From assembly GCF_014649395.1 (NCBI RefSeq), contig NZ_BMSY01000023.1, positions 1 through 62,230 on the forward strand: a DNA stretch of 62,230 nucleotides, read 5' to 3'. Below, piece after piece: positions 47,671 to 56,696 of the stretch. The notes under the pieces are model-generated. The model had not been told where the DNA came from. It was given only the letters and a program-made list of their open reading frames with translations, and searched no databases. The position numbers were made by a program, and so were the translations under genes. This DNA is from Streptomyces aureoverticillatus (GTDB taxonomy: Bacteria > Actinomycetota > Actinomycetes > Streptomycetales > Streptomycetaceae). Numbering within the stretch: the first letter of the stretch is position 1; each line of letters starts with the position of its first letter.

Positions 47671-48458
47671 GCGGCTACGGCCAGGACATGTCCACGGCCG
47701 GCTCCTGGTTCCACCCCGTCCAGGCCGATCCCGCGGCGAGCATCCGGCTGTTCCTGCTGCCGCACGCCGGCAGCGGCGCCATCATCTACCGGGACTGGCC
47801 CGCCCTGCTGCCGGCCGACGTCGCGGCCCAGGCGGTGACCCTGCCCGGCCGCCACAACCGGCACGAGGAAGAAACCTATGAGGACTTCGAGCCGCTGCTC
47901 GATGCCCTGTACGAGGCGGTCCTCGACGAGCTGGACGACGACCGCCCCTTCGCGATCTTCGGTCACTGCCTGGGCGCCCAGCTGGGGTTCCGGGTGGCGG
48001 TGCGGCTGGGGCAGGAGGGCGAGCGCCGGCCGCTGCTGCTGGGCATGTCGGGCTGGTCGCCGGTCGGCTTCTTCAAGCCGACCGAGGAGCAGAGCCGGAT
48101 GCCCGACGACGAGATGCTGGCGTGGATCAAAAAGCTGGGCTCGTTTCCCGCCGAGGTCTACGACAACCCCGACATGCTCGCCCTCATCGTGCCCGCGCTG
48201 CGCGCCGACCTGCGGGTGTCGGCGCAGTACGAGGACGACGGGGCGGGCGTGCCCTGCCCGCTGGCCTCCTACGGCGGCGACAGCGACCCGCTGCAGGAGG
48301 CGCCCGACGCGATGACCCACTGGGCCGCCCGCAGCCCGCACTACCTGGGCCACCGCGGCTTTCCCGGCGGCCATTTCTACCTCGACCACCACGCCCTGGC
48401 CGTGACCGCGGACTTCTGCCGCCACCTGCGCCGCCTGGCCGCGCAGCCGGCCCCCTGA
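47667..48458 (+). CDS. Type II thioesterase with Cys in place of the nucleophile Ser
   Basis: 263 residues with the TEII fold: LFLLPHAGSGAIIYRDW, then the nucleophile elbow FGHCLGAQLGF, where the usual GHSMGA serine is Cys (residue 101), and intact Asp (GGDSDP) and His (GGHFYLDHH). Cys-nucleophile thioesterases are known to favour acyl transfer or strained-ring release over plain hydrolysis. Coupled to the LLM gene by GTGA overlap. A normal Ser TEII exists at 54044, so this one likely has a distinct job. The fold is firm; the function is inference. Confidence 0.9.
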   Translation: MSGYGQDMSTAGSWFHPVQADPAASIRLFLLPHAGSGAIIYRDWPALLPADVAAQAVTLPGRHNRHEEETYEDFEPLLDALYEAVLDELDDDRPFAIFGHCLGAQLGFRVAVRLGQEGERRPLLLGMSGWSPVGFFKPTEEQSRMPDDEMLAWIKKLGSFPAEVYDNPDMLALIVPALRADLRVSAQYEDDGAGVPCPLASYGGDSDPLQEAPDAMTHWAARSPHYLGHRGFPGGHFYLDHHALAVTADFCRHLRRLAAQPAP

Positions 48459-48542
48459 CCAGACACCGCCACAACACCTGTCACCCCCGCCCCTGCCCCG
48501 CTCTCCTCCCCCGCCCGCCCGTCTGTCATCTGGTAGGTCATC

Positions 48543-49373
48543 ATGCCCCTGTTCACCGCCAAGGACGGCACCCAGCTGCACTACGAGGACTGGGGGGCGG
48601 GCCGGCCGGTCGTCCTCCTGGCCTCGGCCACCATGAACTCCCGCATGTGGGAGTTCCAGGCCCTGCACCTGGCCGAGCACGGACTGCGCTGCGTCCTGCC
48701 CGACCGGCGCGGCTTCGGCCGCTCCGAGCGGCCCTGGAACGGCTACGACTACGACACCCTGGCCGACGATCTCGCCTGCCTCATCGACCACTTGCAGCTG
48801 TCCGGCATCACCCTGGCCGGCTACGCGATGGGCGGCGGCGAGGCCGTGCGCTACCTGGCCCGGCACGGCTCCGGGCAGGTGGACCGCCTGGCCCTGGTCT
48901 GCTCCCCCACCCCCTACCTGCTGCGCGCCCCGGACAACCCCGACGGCATCGAGGCGGCCGTCCTGGACCAGACCCTCACCGCGATGAGAACCGACCGGGC
49001 CGCGTACATGGCCCAGTGCGCCGTCCCCTTCTTCGGCGGCCCCGGGGCCGCGCCCGACGCGCTGGCCCTCTCGCCGCAGCTGGTGGACTTCATGACCCGC
49101 CAGGCCCTGGACGGCTCCCCGCGCGCCAGCATAGAAATCACCCGCACCCTGTTCACCGAAGACCTGCGCCAGGACCTGTGCGAGGTCGACGTCCCCACCC
49201 TCATCGTCCACGGCGACGCCGACCCCAGCGCGCCCCTCGAGCTGTGCGCGCACCGCAGCGCCTGCCTGATCCCCGGCAGCCGCACCGTGGTCTACCAGGG
49301 CGCCTCGCACGGCCTGTTCGCCACCCACGCCGACCGCCTGAACACCGAACTCCTCGCCTACGCCACCCAATAA
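48543..49373 (+). CDS. Alpha/beta hydrolase (perhydrolase-like) lacking the catalytic Ser
   Basis: 276 residues, full-length alpha/beta hydrolase: PDRRGFGRSERPW, then GYAMGGGEAVRYLA, where the GxSxG serine is Ala (residue 95). Asp (VHGDADPSAP) and His (GASHGLFATH) are kept. Relatives with GYSMGG are non-heme haloperoxidases/esterases. Without a nucleophile it cannot work through an acyl-enzyme; cofactor-free oxygenase, lyase or cyclase roles are possible. ATG 48543. Confidence 0.88.
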   Translation: MPLFTAKDGTQLHYEDWGAGRPVVLLASATMNSRMWEFQALHLAEHGLRCVLPDRRGFGRSERPWNGYDYDTLADDLACLIDHLQLSGITLAGYAMGGGEAVRYLARHGSGQVDRLALVCSPTPYLLRAPDNPDGIEAAVLDQTLTAMRTDRAAYMAQCAVPFFGGPGAAPDALALSPQLVDFMTRQALDGSPRASIEITRTLFTEDLRQDLCEVDVPTLIVHGDADPSAPLELCAHRSACLIPGSRTVVYQGASHGLFATHADRLNTELLAYATQ

Positions 49374-49435
49374 CCCCCGGCCCCCGGCCCCCCCTGCCCC
49401 CTGCCCCGGCTCTTGGCCGGGCTCTTGGGGCCGGG

Positions 49436-49485
49436 CAGCGCCGCGCCCGCACCACCCGCGATCGGGTGGTGCGGGCGCGGTGCTG
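49436..49485. terminator. Strong bidirectional hairpin
   Basis: A 22-bp stem (49436-49457 with 49464-49485) with a single G-T mismatch and 6-base loop, between the convergent hydrolase and membrane-protein genes. Confidence 0.85.
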
Positions 49486-49501
49486 TGCCCGGCGGTAGTG
49501 G

Positions 49502-49942
49502 CTAGCCGTGGGCCCGGCGCAGCCCGCCGAGCTGGAGTGCGGCGAAGGCGGCGACCACCAGGGCCTGCAGCGGGATCCACACGGTGCCCGCCACGGACGG
49601 CTCCAGCCAGCCGAAGAGCAGGGCGGCCAGGGAGGCCACCGCCCACAGCACGTTGACCTCGATGACCGCCTTGGTGGCCGCGGCCGGCGGGACGGGACGG
49701 GCCGCCAGGAGGACCACCAGGACGCCGTAGACGGTCAAAAAGGCGCCGGCGCCCCGCAGGAAGGCGCCCTCCACATCGAGCAGCCGGCCCACCGGGCCGG
49801 CCGCCAGCAGGTAGATCAGGCCGCATGCCCCGGTCACCGCGGCATCCAGCGCGAGGAACACACGCAGTGGCCCGGCCGCGGCCGCCGTGCCCGCGGCCGG
49901 CCCGCCGCCCGCGGCGGTCCCCGTGGCCTGGTTCGTCGTCAT
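49502..49942 (-). CDS. Small four-TM membrane protein, unknown
   Basis: 146 residues. After a 25-residue Ala/Gly-rich start there are four hydrophobic segments, e.g. VFLALDAAVTGACGLIYLLA and GVLVVLLAARPVPP. No family motif that I recognise. It has its own SARP promoter 42 bases upstream, so it belongs to the regulon; immunity or a membrane scaffold are guesses only. ATG after GGGAGA. Confidence 0.75.
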   Translation of the reverse strand: MTTNQATGTAAGGGPAAGTAAAAGPLRVFLALDAAVTGACGLIYLLAAGPVGRLLDVEGAFLRGAGAFLTVYGVLVVLLAARPVPPAAATKAVIEVNVLWAVASLAALLFGWLEPSVAGTVWIPLQALVVAAFAALQLGGLRRAHG

Positions 49943-49983
49943 GATGTCTCCCGGTCTGCTTGGGGGTGGGTGTCGCTCCAGCG

Positions 49984-50026
49984 ACGCTGCCACCCGCCCC
50001 TGACCCGCACCTGACACTGCCCTCGC
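49984..50026 (-). promoter_or_regulatory. SARP-type promoter of the membrane-protein gene (GTCAG class)
   Basis: On the minus strand, GCGAGGG (weak), GTCAGGT and GTCAGGG in 11-bp phase, 8 bp, CAGCGT as -10. It lies back to back with the tRNA-Ser-like promoter starting at 50078. Confidence 0.6.
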
Positions 50027-50077
50027 GCCACCGCCCCCGCCCGCAGCCGGCCCGCAGCCGGCCCGCTCCGGCGGCGC

Positions 50078-50120
50078 GTCAGGAGCCGGTCAGGGCCGTA
50101 TCAGGCAGGACCGGCATGCT
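50078..50120 (+). promoter_or_regulatory. SARP-type promoter of tRNA-Ser-like copy 2 (GTCAG class)
   Basis: GTCAGGA, GTCAGGG and ATCAGGC with exact 11-bp phase, 8 bp, CATGCT as -10. The only plus-strand gene before the terminator at 50291-50327 is the tRNA-like RNA, so this promoter appears dedicated to it. Confidence 0.7.
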
Positions 50121-50186
50121 GGTGAGCGCCGGAAAAGAGGGAACGCGCAACCGGGCGGCCAGGCCGCCCCTCCCTCTCGACGGCAG

Positions 50187-50275
<89 letters not shown>

Positions 50276-50290
50276 CCGCACGACCCGCAC

Positions 50291-50327
50291 GGGAAGACCG
50301 GCCCCGCAGCAGGGGGCCGGTCTTCCC
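50291..50327 (+). terminator. Terminator of tRNA-Ser-like copy 2
   Basis: A perfect 15-bp stem (50291-50305 with 50313-50327) and 7-base loop immediately after the tRNA-like gene. Confidence 0.85.
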
Positions 50328-50463
50328 GCACGCACACCCACGCACACCCACACGCAGCACGCGCACGCACATGTACCGCGCGCGCAGCCTTGTCCGGGCG
50401 GGCCGCGCCCCGGGCCGCCCGGCGGCGCGCACCGCCGCACGCCGCCGCGCGCCGCCGCCGTGC

Positions 50464-51420
50464 TCACAGCGGGTCGCGCACCTCCCGCTGGGCCGTCCAC
50501 CGCGTGTTCTGGGGCTGGCGCAGCAGCGCGTCGGCCATGGCCTCGTCCAGCATCGTGCGGGCGGCGACGTCCACCGCGTCGTCGAAGCCGAGGTCGACCA
50601 GTGCCAGGCTCACCGTGTACCGGCCGGCCACCGACCAGGTGCAAAAGCTCCACTCGTCGCCCGAGCCGGGGGTGCCGTCGGGGCGCAGCACCTGCACGCG
50701 CCGGGCGCCGGGGGCGAAGCCGAACTCGGTGAAGCGGAACCGCAGGCCCTGCCCGATCGCCTTGCTGTAGGCCTCTTTCAGGGTCCACAGCCGCACCAGG
50801 GCCGCGTTGCGCGCCTGCTGGTGGGTCCGGGCCAGCAGCTGGGTCTCGTACGGGGTGCAGATCTGCCGTTCGACCGCGGAGCCGCGCAGCTGCCGGCTGG
50901 AGAGTTCCGCGTCCACGCCGATCCAGCCGCGCCGGGTGATGCCGACGACCAGCAGGTCGGCGGTGTGGCTGAGGCTGATGTCCACCTGGTCGCAGCCGCG
51001 CAGGTAGGGGCGGCCGCCGGGTTTGTAGGCCAGGTCGATGTCGGCGGGCCGGGCCTCCAGGACCGCGGCGGCCGCGTACTTGAGCAGCAGCCGGGAGGCC
51101 AGGAAGCGGCCTCGGACGTCGTCGTTGGTCATCTGGGTGAAGCGCTGCCAGTCCCGCCCGAGCAGCGCCGGCAGCGCCGAGTCGCCGCCGGCCCCCATAC
51201 CGGCACCGAACTCGGCGCCGGTGGCGGTGCTGGTGGCGGGCGGGAGGTCGGAGGGGAAGTCGCTGAGCCAGTCCTGCAGGCGGGCGAAGACCACCACGCT
51301 GCCCCGCTCGGCCAGTTCACGGCGCACGGTGTGCCAGGGGCCCTGCGGGGTGACCTGCAGCGGCTCGGCGGGGACGGACGGCGCGGGCAGCACCGCGGAC
51401 GCGCCCGGGGCCGTGGTCAC
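50464..51420 (-). CDS. Sfp-type phosphopantetheinyl transferase
   Basis: 318 residues with the PPTase signature pair WIGVDAELSSRQ and LWTLKEAYSKAIG (the D and W-KE-A-K motifs), preceded by HTADLLVVGITR. An unusually long Ala/Pro-rich N-terminal region precedes the fold. It should activate the many free ACPs/PCP, the NRPS and the PKS of this cluster. Its start overlaps the stop of the ACP gene. Confidence 0.95.
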   Translation of the reverse strand: MTTAPGASAVLPAPSVPAEPLQVTPQGPWHTVRRELAERGSVVVFARLQDWLSDFPSDLPPATSTATGAEFGAGMGAGGDSALPALLGRDWQRFTQMTNDDVRGRFLASRLLLKYAAAAVLEARPADIDLAYKPGGRPYLRGCDQVDISLSHTADLLVVGITRRGWIGVDAELSSRQLRGSAVERQICTPYETQLLARTHQQARNAALVRLWTLKEAYSKAIGQGLRFRFTEFGFAPGARRVQVLRPDGTPGSGDEWSFCTWSVAGRYTVSLALVDLGFDDAVDVAARTMLDEAMADALLRQPQNTRWTAQREVRDPL

Positions 51421-51713
51421 GCCGCGTTCCCCTCGGCCTCCATACCCGGCGCGGGCTGGGGCTGGGCGGTGGCGGCGGTGCGCAGCAGGTCGGTCAGGGA
51501 GCCGATGTCGGCCATGCCGCCGACCATGTCGGGCAGCGGCAGTTCGCCCAGCGCCGGGCGGCGCTCCTGCAGCCGGTCCACCAGCTCGATGAGCATCAGG
51601 GAGTCAAAACCCAGGTCCTCATAGAGCCGGCTGTGCTCGCCGGCCGGGGGCCGGCCGGTCTCCAGCGCCGTGACGACGTCGTCGGCGACCCGGTCGAGCA
51701 GCAGTTCACTCAT
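51417..51713 (-). CDS. Acyl carrier protein
   Basis: A 98-residue ACP with the site YEDLGFDSLMLIELV. Its stop overlaps the PPTase start (4 bp) and it follows the long acyl-CoA dehydrogenase gene, suggesting that this dehydrogenase acts on its cargo. Confidence 0.92.
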   Translation of the reverse strand: MSELLLDRVADDVVTALETGRPPAGEHSRLYEDLGFDSLMLIELVDRLQERRPALGELPLPDMVGGMADIGSLTDLLRTAATAQPQPAPGMEAEGNAA

Positions 51714-51780
51714 GATGTCCTCCAGTACGTGCGGTGCGTGCAGTACGTGCGGTGCGTGCGGTGTGTGTGGGGGGGGCGGG

Positions 51781-53571
51781 TCAGGCGGCCAGCGGGGTGT
51801 CGTACAGGTCGAAGCTGGAGGCGTGGGTGAAGCGGCGGGACAGCTCGGTGTAGACCTCGGCCTCCGGGCCGGGCGCGGTGGCCGGGGTGCCGATGCCCAG
51901 GCGGGTGCAGATCCGCAGCAGCGCGCACACCAGCCAGTGGGGGCGGGCCAGGAAGGTGTCCGGGCCGCCTTGCTGGTGGCGCCAGACGCCCAGGCAGGCG
52001 GCGGCGGCCAGCACCAGCGTGTAGCGGTCGGCGAGCGCGTAGGTGTGCGGGTTGGCCAGGGAGTGCCGGCTCAAGGGGGCAAGGGCCGCGCACGCCTCGC
52101 GCAGCCGGCGCAGTTCGCCGGCCAGGTGGCCGAGAAGGGGGCGCAGCACGGCGGCGTGTTCGCCGGCGCCGGTGGGGTCCTGGTGGGCGGCCGCGGCCAG
52201 TTCGGCGCACAGCACGTCGTCGGCGGCCAGGGTGCCAAGGCGGCGGAAGTCGAGGGTGGGCAGGTCCGCGCGCAGGGTGAACAGGGCGGGCTCGCCGGGG
52301 GTGTCGGTGAGCCAGGAGCGGCGGGCCAGGGCGGACAGTTCGGGGCTGATGGTGGACAGCGCGGCGGCCGCCCCGGCGTGGCCCAGGCTGGTCACCGGCA
52401 GGTCGCGTACGTGTTTTTGGAAGATGCCGAACTCGCCGTCGCGTACGTAGATGCTGGAGCCGAGCAGGACCGACAGTTCGTGCACGCAGTCGTGCAGCAG
52501 GATGGGCAGCAGGTATTTGGTGGCCGCGGCGTAGACGCCGGTGATGCCCAGGCCCAGGCCGGCCGCGCGGGTGCCGGCCAGGGCGAGGCTGTCGCAGATC
52601 AGCAGGTCGGTGAAGGCGCCGGCCAGGGTGCGCCGGGCCTGGGGGTTGCGTTCGACCGGGCGTCCGCCCACTCCGCGGGCGGCGGCGAAGCGCAGCGCGG
52701 TGCGCAGCGCGGTGTCGGCTCCGCCCAGCACCATCGAGGGCAGGATGCTGCGGGTGAAGGCGAAGGAGCGCAGGGCCAGTTCGACGCCGTCGCCCTGCTG
52801 GCCCAGCAGGCTGCTTTCGGGCACAGGGCAGTGGGTGAACTCCAGGCCGGTCATCGGGCAGCCGCGCATCCCCACCATCGGGTAGCGCTGGAGGTCGCGG
52901 ACCTTGCCGGCGGGCAGCGCGTCGCGGTCGAGCAGCAGGGTGGAGTGGGAGCGGCTGCCCGGCTCGGCGGAGCTGCGGCAGACGATCACCAGGCCGCGGG
53001 CGCGGTCGGCGTTGATGATGACCCGCTTGGCGCCGCTGAGTTCGCGCCGGCCGTCGCGGGTGCTCAGGGTGAACTCGTCGCGCAGGAAGGCGTTGCCGTG
53101 CGCCAGTTCGCGGTAGGAGACGGCCAGCCGGCCGCCGCCCAGGAGCAGGTCGGCCGCCCAGCGCTGCTGGGCGCTGCTGCCGGCCGCCCATACCGAGGCG
53201 CCGGCCAGCACCGAGAAGGCGCCGTAGCCGGTGCCCAGTGCCTGGTCGCGGCGGAAGACACAGCGCAGCACCCGGGCCAGGGTGTCGGCGCGCACCAGGC
53301 GCCCGCCCAGGGCGGCGGGCACGAATTCGGCGTTGAGGTCAAAGCCGTCCAGGAGTTGCTCGGCCTCGGCCTGCGGGCGGCCGCGCTCGTCGGCGGCCAG
53401 GATCCCGGCGTGGCCCAGGGGGTTGGCCGGGTCCCAGGGGTCGCCGAAGCGGCGCTCCAGGTCGGCGACGCGGGCGGCCACCGCCGCTTCAGCGTGCAGG
53501 GCGCCTGGGTGTGCTGCCCGTGGCCGGGCGGCCGCCTCGTTGTGGGATACGGCGAGCGTCGTCAAAGCCAT
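51781..53571 (-). CDS. Long acyl-CoA-dehydrogenase-family flavoprotein
   Basis: 596 residues, about 200 longer than a standard acyl-CoA dehydrogenase. ALGTGYGAFSVLAGASVWAA and AVSYRELAHGNAFLRDEF match the N-terminal and middle domains; LSGAKRVIINADRARG the FAD-binding beta domain. The extra C-terminal part is helical and unrecognised, resembling acyl-CoA-oxidase length. Followed by an ACP, it may desaturate an acyl-ACP. The start ATG 53571 has GGAAGG upstream. Confidence 0.88.
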   Translation of the reverse strand: MALTTLAVSHNEAAARPRAAHPGALHAEAAVAARVADLERRFGDPWDPANPLGHAGILAADERGRPQAEAEQLLDGFDLNAEFVPAALGGRLVRADTLARVLRCVFRRDQALGTGYGAFSVLAGASVWAAGSSAQQRWAADLLLGGGRLAVSYRELAHGNAFLRDEFTLSTRDGRRELSGAKRVIINADRARGLVIVCRSSAEPGSRSHSTLLLDRDALPAGKVRDLQRYPMVGMRGCPMTGLEFTHCPVPESSLLGQQGDGVELALRSFAFTRSILPSMVLGGADTALRTALRFAAARGVGGRPVERNPQARRTLAGAFTDLLICDSLALAGTRAAGLGLGITGVYAAATKYLLPILLHDCVHELSVLLGSSIYVRDGEFGIFQKHVRDLPVTSLGHAGAAAALSTISPELSALARRSWLTDTPGEPALFTLRADLPTLDFRRLGTLAADDVLCAELAAAAHQDPTGAGEHAAVLRPLLGHLAGELRRLREACAALAPLSRHSLANPHTYALADRYTLVLAAAACLGVWRHQQGGPDTFLARPHWLVCALLRICTRLGIGTPATAPGPEAEVYTELSRRFTHASSFDLYDTPLAA

Positions 53572-54043
53572 CGATCCGCCACCTTCCGCCGGGCGGGGCC
53601 GTCCGCATCGCGCGGCAGCCCTCAGCCAACCTTCCGTGGTGAGCCTCACCAACGCCTCTGGAGGATCACTTGAGACCCGCACGCGAACCGCCACACACCC
53701 CCAGCCCGCGCCCCCCCCTTTTTTTCAGGGGGAATTCCCCGCCGGGCGCGCCAGGGGGGCGTCCCGGGGCGGTCTTCCCGGGGCGGCCCGCATTCCGGAA
53801 AGAACCGGAAAGAAAGCCGGAAGGAAACCGGAGGGAAAAGGGGGGGCGCGTCGGCTGGTGCGGGGCGGGCGGCCTGAAAGGCGCTCAAGAACGCTCACAC
53901 GGCGGGCGGAATCCCTCTGGCGCCGGCGCCCGGATTTCCGTACACCCACTATGGTCCGAAAGTACACCGGAAAACGACCTGAGCATCGCGCGCCCCCGCC
54001 GCCTGAACACCCGTGCTGTCACGGGCCCGAGCCAAGGAGAGCG
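53572..54043. other. 472-bp divergent intergenic region
   Basis: No convincing gene. There is a purine-rich stretch with CCGGAAAGAA-like repeats (about 53798-53845), a C7-T7 run next to a GGGGAATTCCCC palindrome (about 53707-53741), and TATGGT at 53950-53955 that could be a -10 for the thioesterase gene. No clear SARP repeat. Confidence 0.5.
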
Positions 54044-54880
54044 ATGGACGCCACCGAACCGGAGCTGCGCCTGTTCGTCCTCCACCACGCGGGCGGCTCG
54101 CACGTGCCCTACCGCCACTGGCCCGCTCTGCTGCCCGGGCAGTGGGACGTGCGCCTGCTGGACGCCCCCGGGCGCGGCCGGCTGGGCCATCTGCCGCAGC
54201 TGGACCACGCCGGCCGGCTCGCCGACTTCTTCCTGCGCCGCCTGCACGGCGAACTCCAGGCCCCCTACGCCTTCTTCGGGCACAGCATGGGCGCCCTGGT
54301 CGCCTACGAGATGACCCTCCAGCTCGCCGCCCGGGGCCAGGAGCTGCCGGTGTGGCTGGGGCTGTCCGCGCGCGGCGCCCCCCACCCGGACCACACGAAC
54401 AACAACAAGAACAACAACAAGAACAGCGACACGGACAACGGCACGGACAACGGCACGGGCGGCGGCGAGCAGCGTCACAAGCTGAGCGACGCCGCGCTGC
54501 AGACCCACCTGGAACTGCTGGGCGGCACCCCCGACGAGGTCTTCGACAACCCCGATCTGTGGGCGCTGTACGACCCGCTGATCCGCGGCGACCTGCGGCT
54601 GGTGGAGACCTGGCGGCCGCAGGCCGGCACCCCGCCGCTGCCGGTGCCCCTGTCGGTGTTCGCCGGCAGCGAGGACACCTCGGTGCCGGCGCGGCAGCTG
54701 GCCGGCTGGGAGCGGCACACCGAGCGCTTCTTGGGCCTGCGGGTCCTTGACGGCGGCCACTTCTACTTCCAGGACGATCCCGTCCCGCTGCTCGCCCGGA
54801 TCCGCCAGGACGTGGCCACCGCCCTCACCCCCGCCCCCGCTCCGGCGGCCGGGGCGGGGCGGGGCGGCGGCCCGCGCTGA
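54044..54880 (+). CDS. Type II thioesterase with Asn-rich insertion
   Basis: 278 residues with a normal TEII triad: Ser in FFGHSMGALVAYE, Asp in FAGSEDTSVP, His in DGGHFYFQDD. It removes misloaded acyl groups from carriers. Between strands, at about 54399-54460, there is an unusual Asn/Lys/Gly/Asp-rich loop encoded by AACAAC repeats, low in GC compared with everything around it and probably a microsatellite expansion. ATG after AAGGAGA. Confidence 0.93.
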   Translation: MDATEPELRLFVLHHAGGSHVPYRHWPALLPGQWDVRLLDAPGRGRLGHLPQLDHAGRLADFFLRRLHGELQAPYAFFGHSMGALVAYEMTLQLAARGQELPVWLGLSARGAPHPDHTNNNKNNNKNSDTDNGTDNGTGGGEQRHKLSDAALQTHLELLGGTPDEVFDNPDLWALYDPLIRGDLRLVETWRPQAGTPPLPVPLSVFAGSEDTSVPARQLAGWERHTERFLGLRVLDGGHFYFQDDPVPLLARIRQDVATALTPAPAPAAGAGRGGGPR

Positions 54881-54939
54881 GGGCCCTCGGGCGCCCACCG
54901 CCGGTTTGCGACATGAGGCTTGCGACATGAGGGGGAGAG

Positions 54940-56160
54940 ATGCAGTTCCGCATCCTCGGTCCCGTGGAGATCCAGGACGAGGCGAGAGGCCTGTGGATCC
55001 ACCCCACGGGCGCCAAGCAGCGCGCCCTGCTCGGCGCGCTCGTGGTCAAGGCCGGACACGAGGTGTCGGTGCACCGGCTGATCGACGAACTGTGGGGCGA
55101 TCACCCCCCGGCGAACGCGGCGAACGCGCTGCAGGCCCATGTGGCCCGGCTGCGGCGGCGCCTGCCCGATGCCGCCGGCCCGGCGCCGGGTGAGTGGATC
55201 ACCACCCGCTCGCTGGGCTACGTGCTGCACCTGGGCCCGGCCGGCACCGACGCCCAGCGCTTCCACCACCTGGCCGCCCAGGCCCGCCAGACGGCCGGCC
55301 ACGACCCGGCCCGGGCCGCCGAACTCTGGCGCAGGGCCCTGTCGCTGTGGCGCGGCCCGGCCCTGGAGGGCACCCACGGCGACATCTGCGCGGCCGAGGC
55401 CGCACAGCTGGAGGAACACCGGGTGAGCGCCCTGGAGATGCTGTACGAGGCGTCGCTGCGGGCCGGCCGGCACGGCGAGGTCACCGGCGAGCTGGAGGAG
55501 CTGACCTGCGACCACCCCATGCGCGAACGGTTCTACGACCTGCTGATGACCGCGTTCTACCGCTGCGGCCGGCAGGCGGAGGCCCTGGGCGTCTACGAAC
55601 GCGCCCGCAAACGCCTGGTACACGAACTCGGCGTCGAGCCGGGCCCGGCCCTGCGCGGCCGCATGGAGGCCATCCTGCGCCAGGACCCGTCCCTGGCCCT
55701 GCCCGCCCCGCCCCCCACCACCCACCCCCGCCCCGGCTCCCGTCCCGAGCCCGGTCCCGCCCGCGACAGCGCCGGCGACAGCAAGACGGCCAGGGCTCTC
55801 GCGGCCAGGACCACCAGAGGCGAAGCCGCCGCAAGCGGGGCCGTCGGGGGCGGGGCCGTTGCAGGCGGGGCCGCCGGAAGCGAGGCAGCCAGAAGCGGGG
55901 CCGTTGCAAGCGGGGCCGTTGCAGGCGCGGGTGTCGGGGGCGGGGCCGTCGGAGGCGGAGGTGTCGGGGGCGCGGTTGCCGGAGGCGGAAGCGCGGGTGG
56001 CGGGGATGTGGGGGGCGGTGAGCCGTCGGTGCTCTCACTGGGCAGCCAGATCGCCCGCCTCAACCACCGCATCGAGGGCCTGCGGCTGCAGCAGCAGCAA
56101 CTGCTGCGCCGCTTCGAGCAGTTGACGGCCGCGGCGGGCGGCACCGTACCCGGCCACTGA
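54940..56160 (+). CDS. SARP-family activator with Ala/Gly repeat linker and C-terminal coiled coil
   Basis: 406 residues. The N-terminal DNA-binding (FRILGPVEIQDEARG; HVARLRRRLPD) and BTAD domains end at LGVEPGPALRGRM. The next 110 residues are a Gly/Ala/Val repeat region, followed by a short Gln/Leu coiled coil (RLNHRIEGLRLQQQQLLRRF). That tail is not usual for small SARPs and might mediate oligomerisation. It is downstream of the TEII gene and probably co-transcribed. A 14-bp direct repeat (TTGCGACATGAGG) sits just before the ATG. Confidence 0.9.
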   Translation: MQFRILGPVEIQDEARGLWIHPTGAKQRALLGALVVKAGHEVSVHRLIDELWGDHPPANAANALQAHVARLRRRLPDAAGPAPGEWITTRSLGYVLHLGPAGTDAQRFHHLAAQARQTAGHDPARAAELWRRALSLWRGPALEGTHGDICAAEAAQLEEHRVSALEMLYEASLRAGRHGEVTGELEELTCDHPMRERFYDLLMTAFYRCGRQAEALGVYERARKRLVHELGVEPGPALRGRMEAILRQDPSLALPAPPPTTHPRPGSRPEPGPARDSAGDSKTARALAARTTRGEAAASGAVGGGAVAGGAAGSEAARSGAVASGAVAGAGVGGGAVGGGGVGGAVAGGGSAGGGDVGGGEPSVLSLGSQIARLNHRIEGLRLQQQQLLRRFEQLTAAAGGTVPGH

Positions 56161-56696
56161 CCCCGCACACCCGCACCCCCGGACACCCCGCTCCCCCGCG
56201 TCCGCCCCCCCTCCTCGCGTACGCCCCTCTCCCCCGCGTCCGCGTGCCTGTCCGCGTCCGCCGCCTGCCGCCCGTTGGACCGCCTTGTCCGCGGACGCCG
56301 TCTGCCGCCCGCGGGGCCGCCTTGCCCGCACGGCCCTGTCTGCTGCCCGCGGGCCCTTGTCCGCGCGGGCCGTCTGCTGCCCGCGCGGGCCGTCCTGTGC
56401 GCGTACGCGATCCACCCGGCGGCGGGCGCTGCTCGCCGCGCGGGGGCAGCAACCGGCCCGGCACACACACCGGGTGAGCCGGACGCGGGCGGCCGGGCCG
56501 CCCCGGGGGGGCTGGTGTCGAGCAGGCCTCCAGGCGGGCTCCGGCGGTGCGCGGCACGGTGGCGGTGTCTGCCCTCCCCGTGGTCCGCGGCGGCCCGTCC
56601 GGGGCCTTCCCCCGGCTCCCGGACGGGCCGCCGCTTGCGCACCCAGCGCACCCAGCGGACCCAGCGGACCCAGCGGACCCAGTGGGGCTAGTGGGG
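56161..56696. repeat. 536-bp repeat-rich intergenic region
   Basis: No gene supported. About 56235-56400 holds diverged GC-rich repeats on the theme CCGTCTGCTGCCCGCG. At 56641-56703 seven tandem 9-bp units (ACCCAGCGG, drifting to GGCTAGTGG) run into the stop codon of the C-TE gene. Convergent SARP and C-TE genes end here. Confidence 0.65.
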
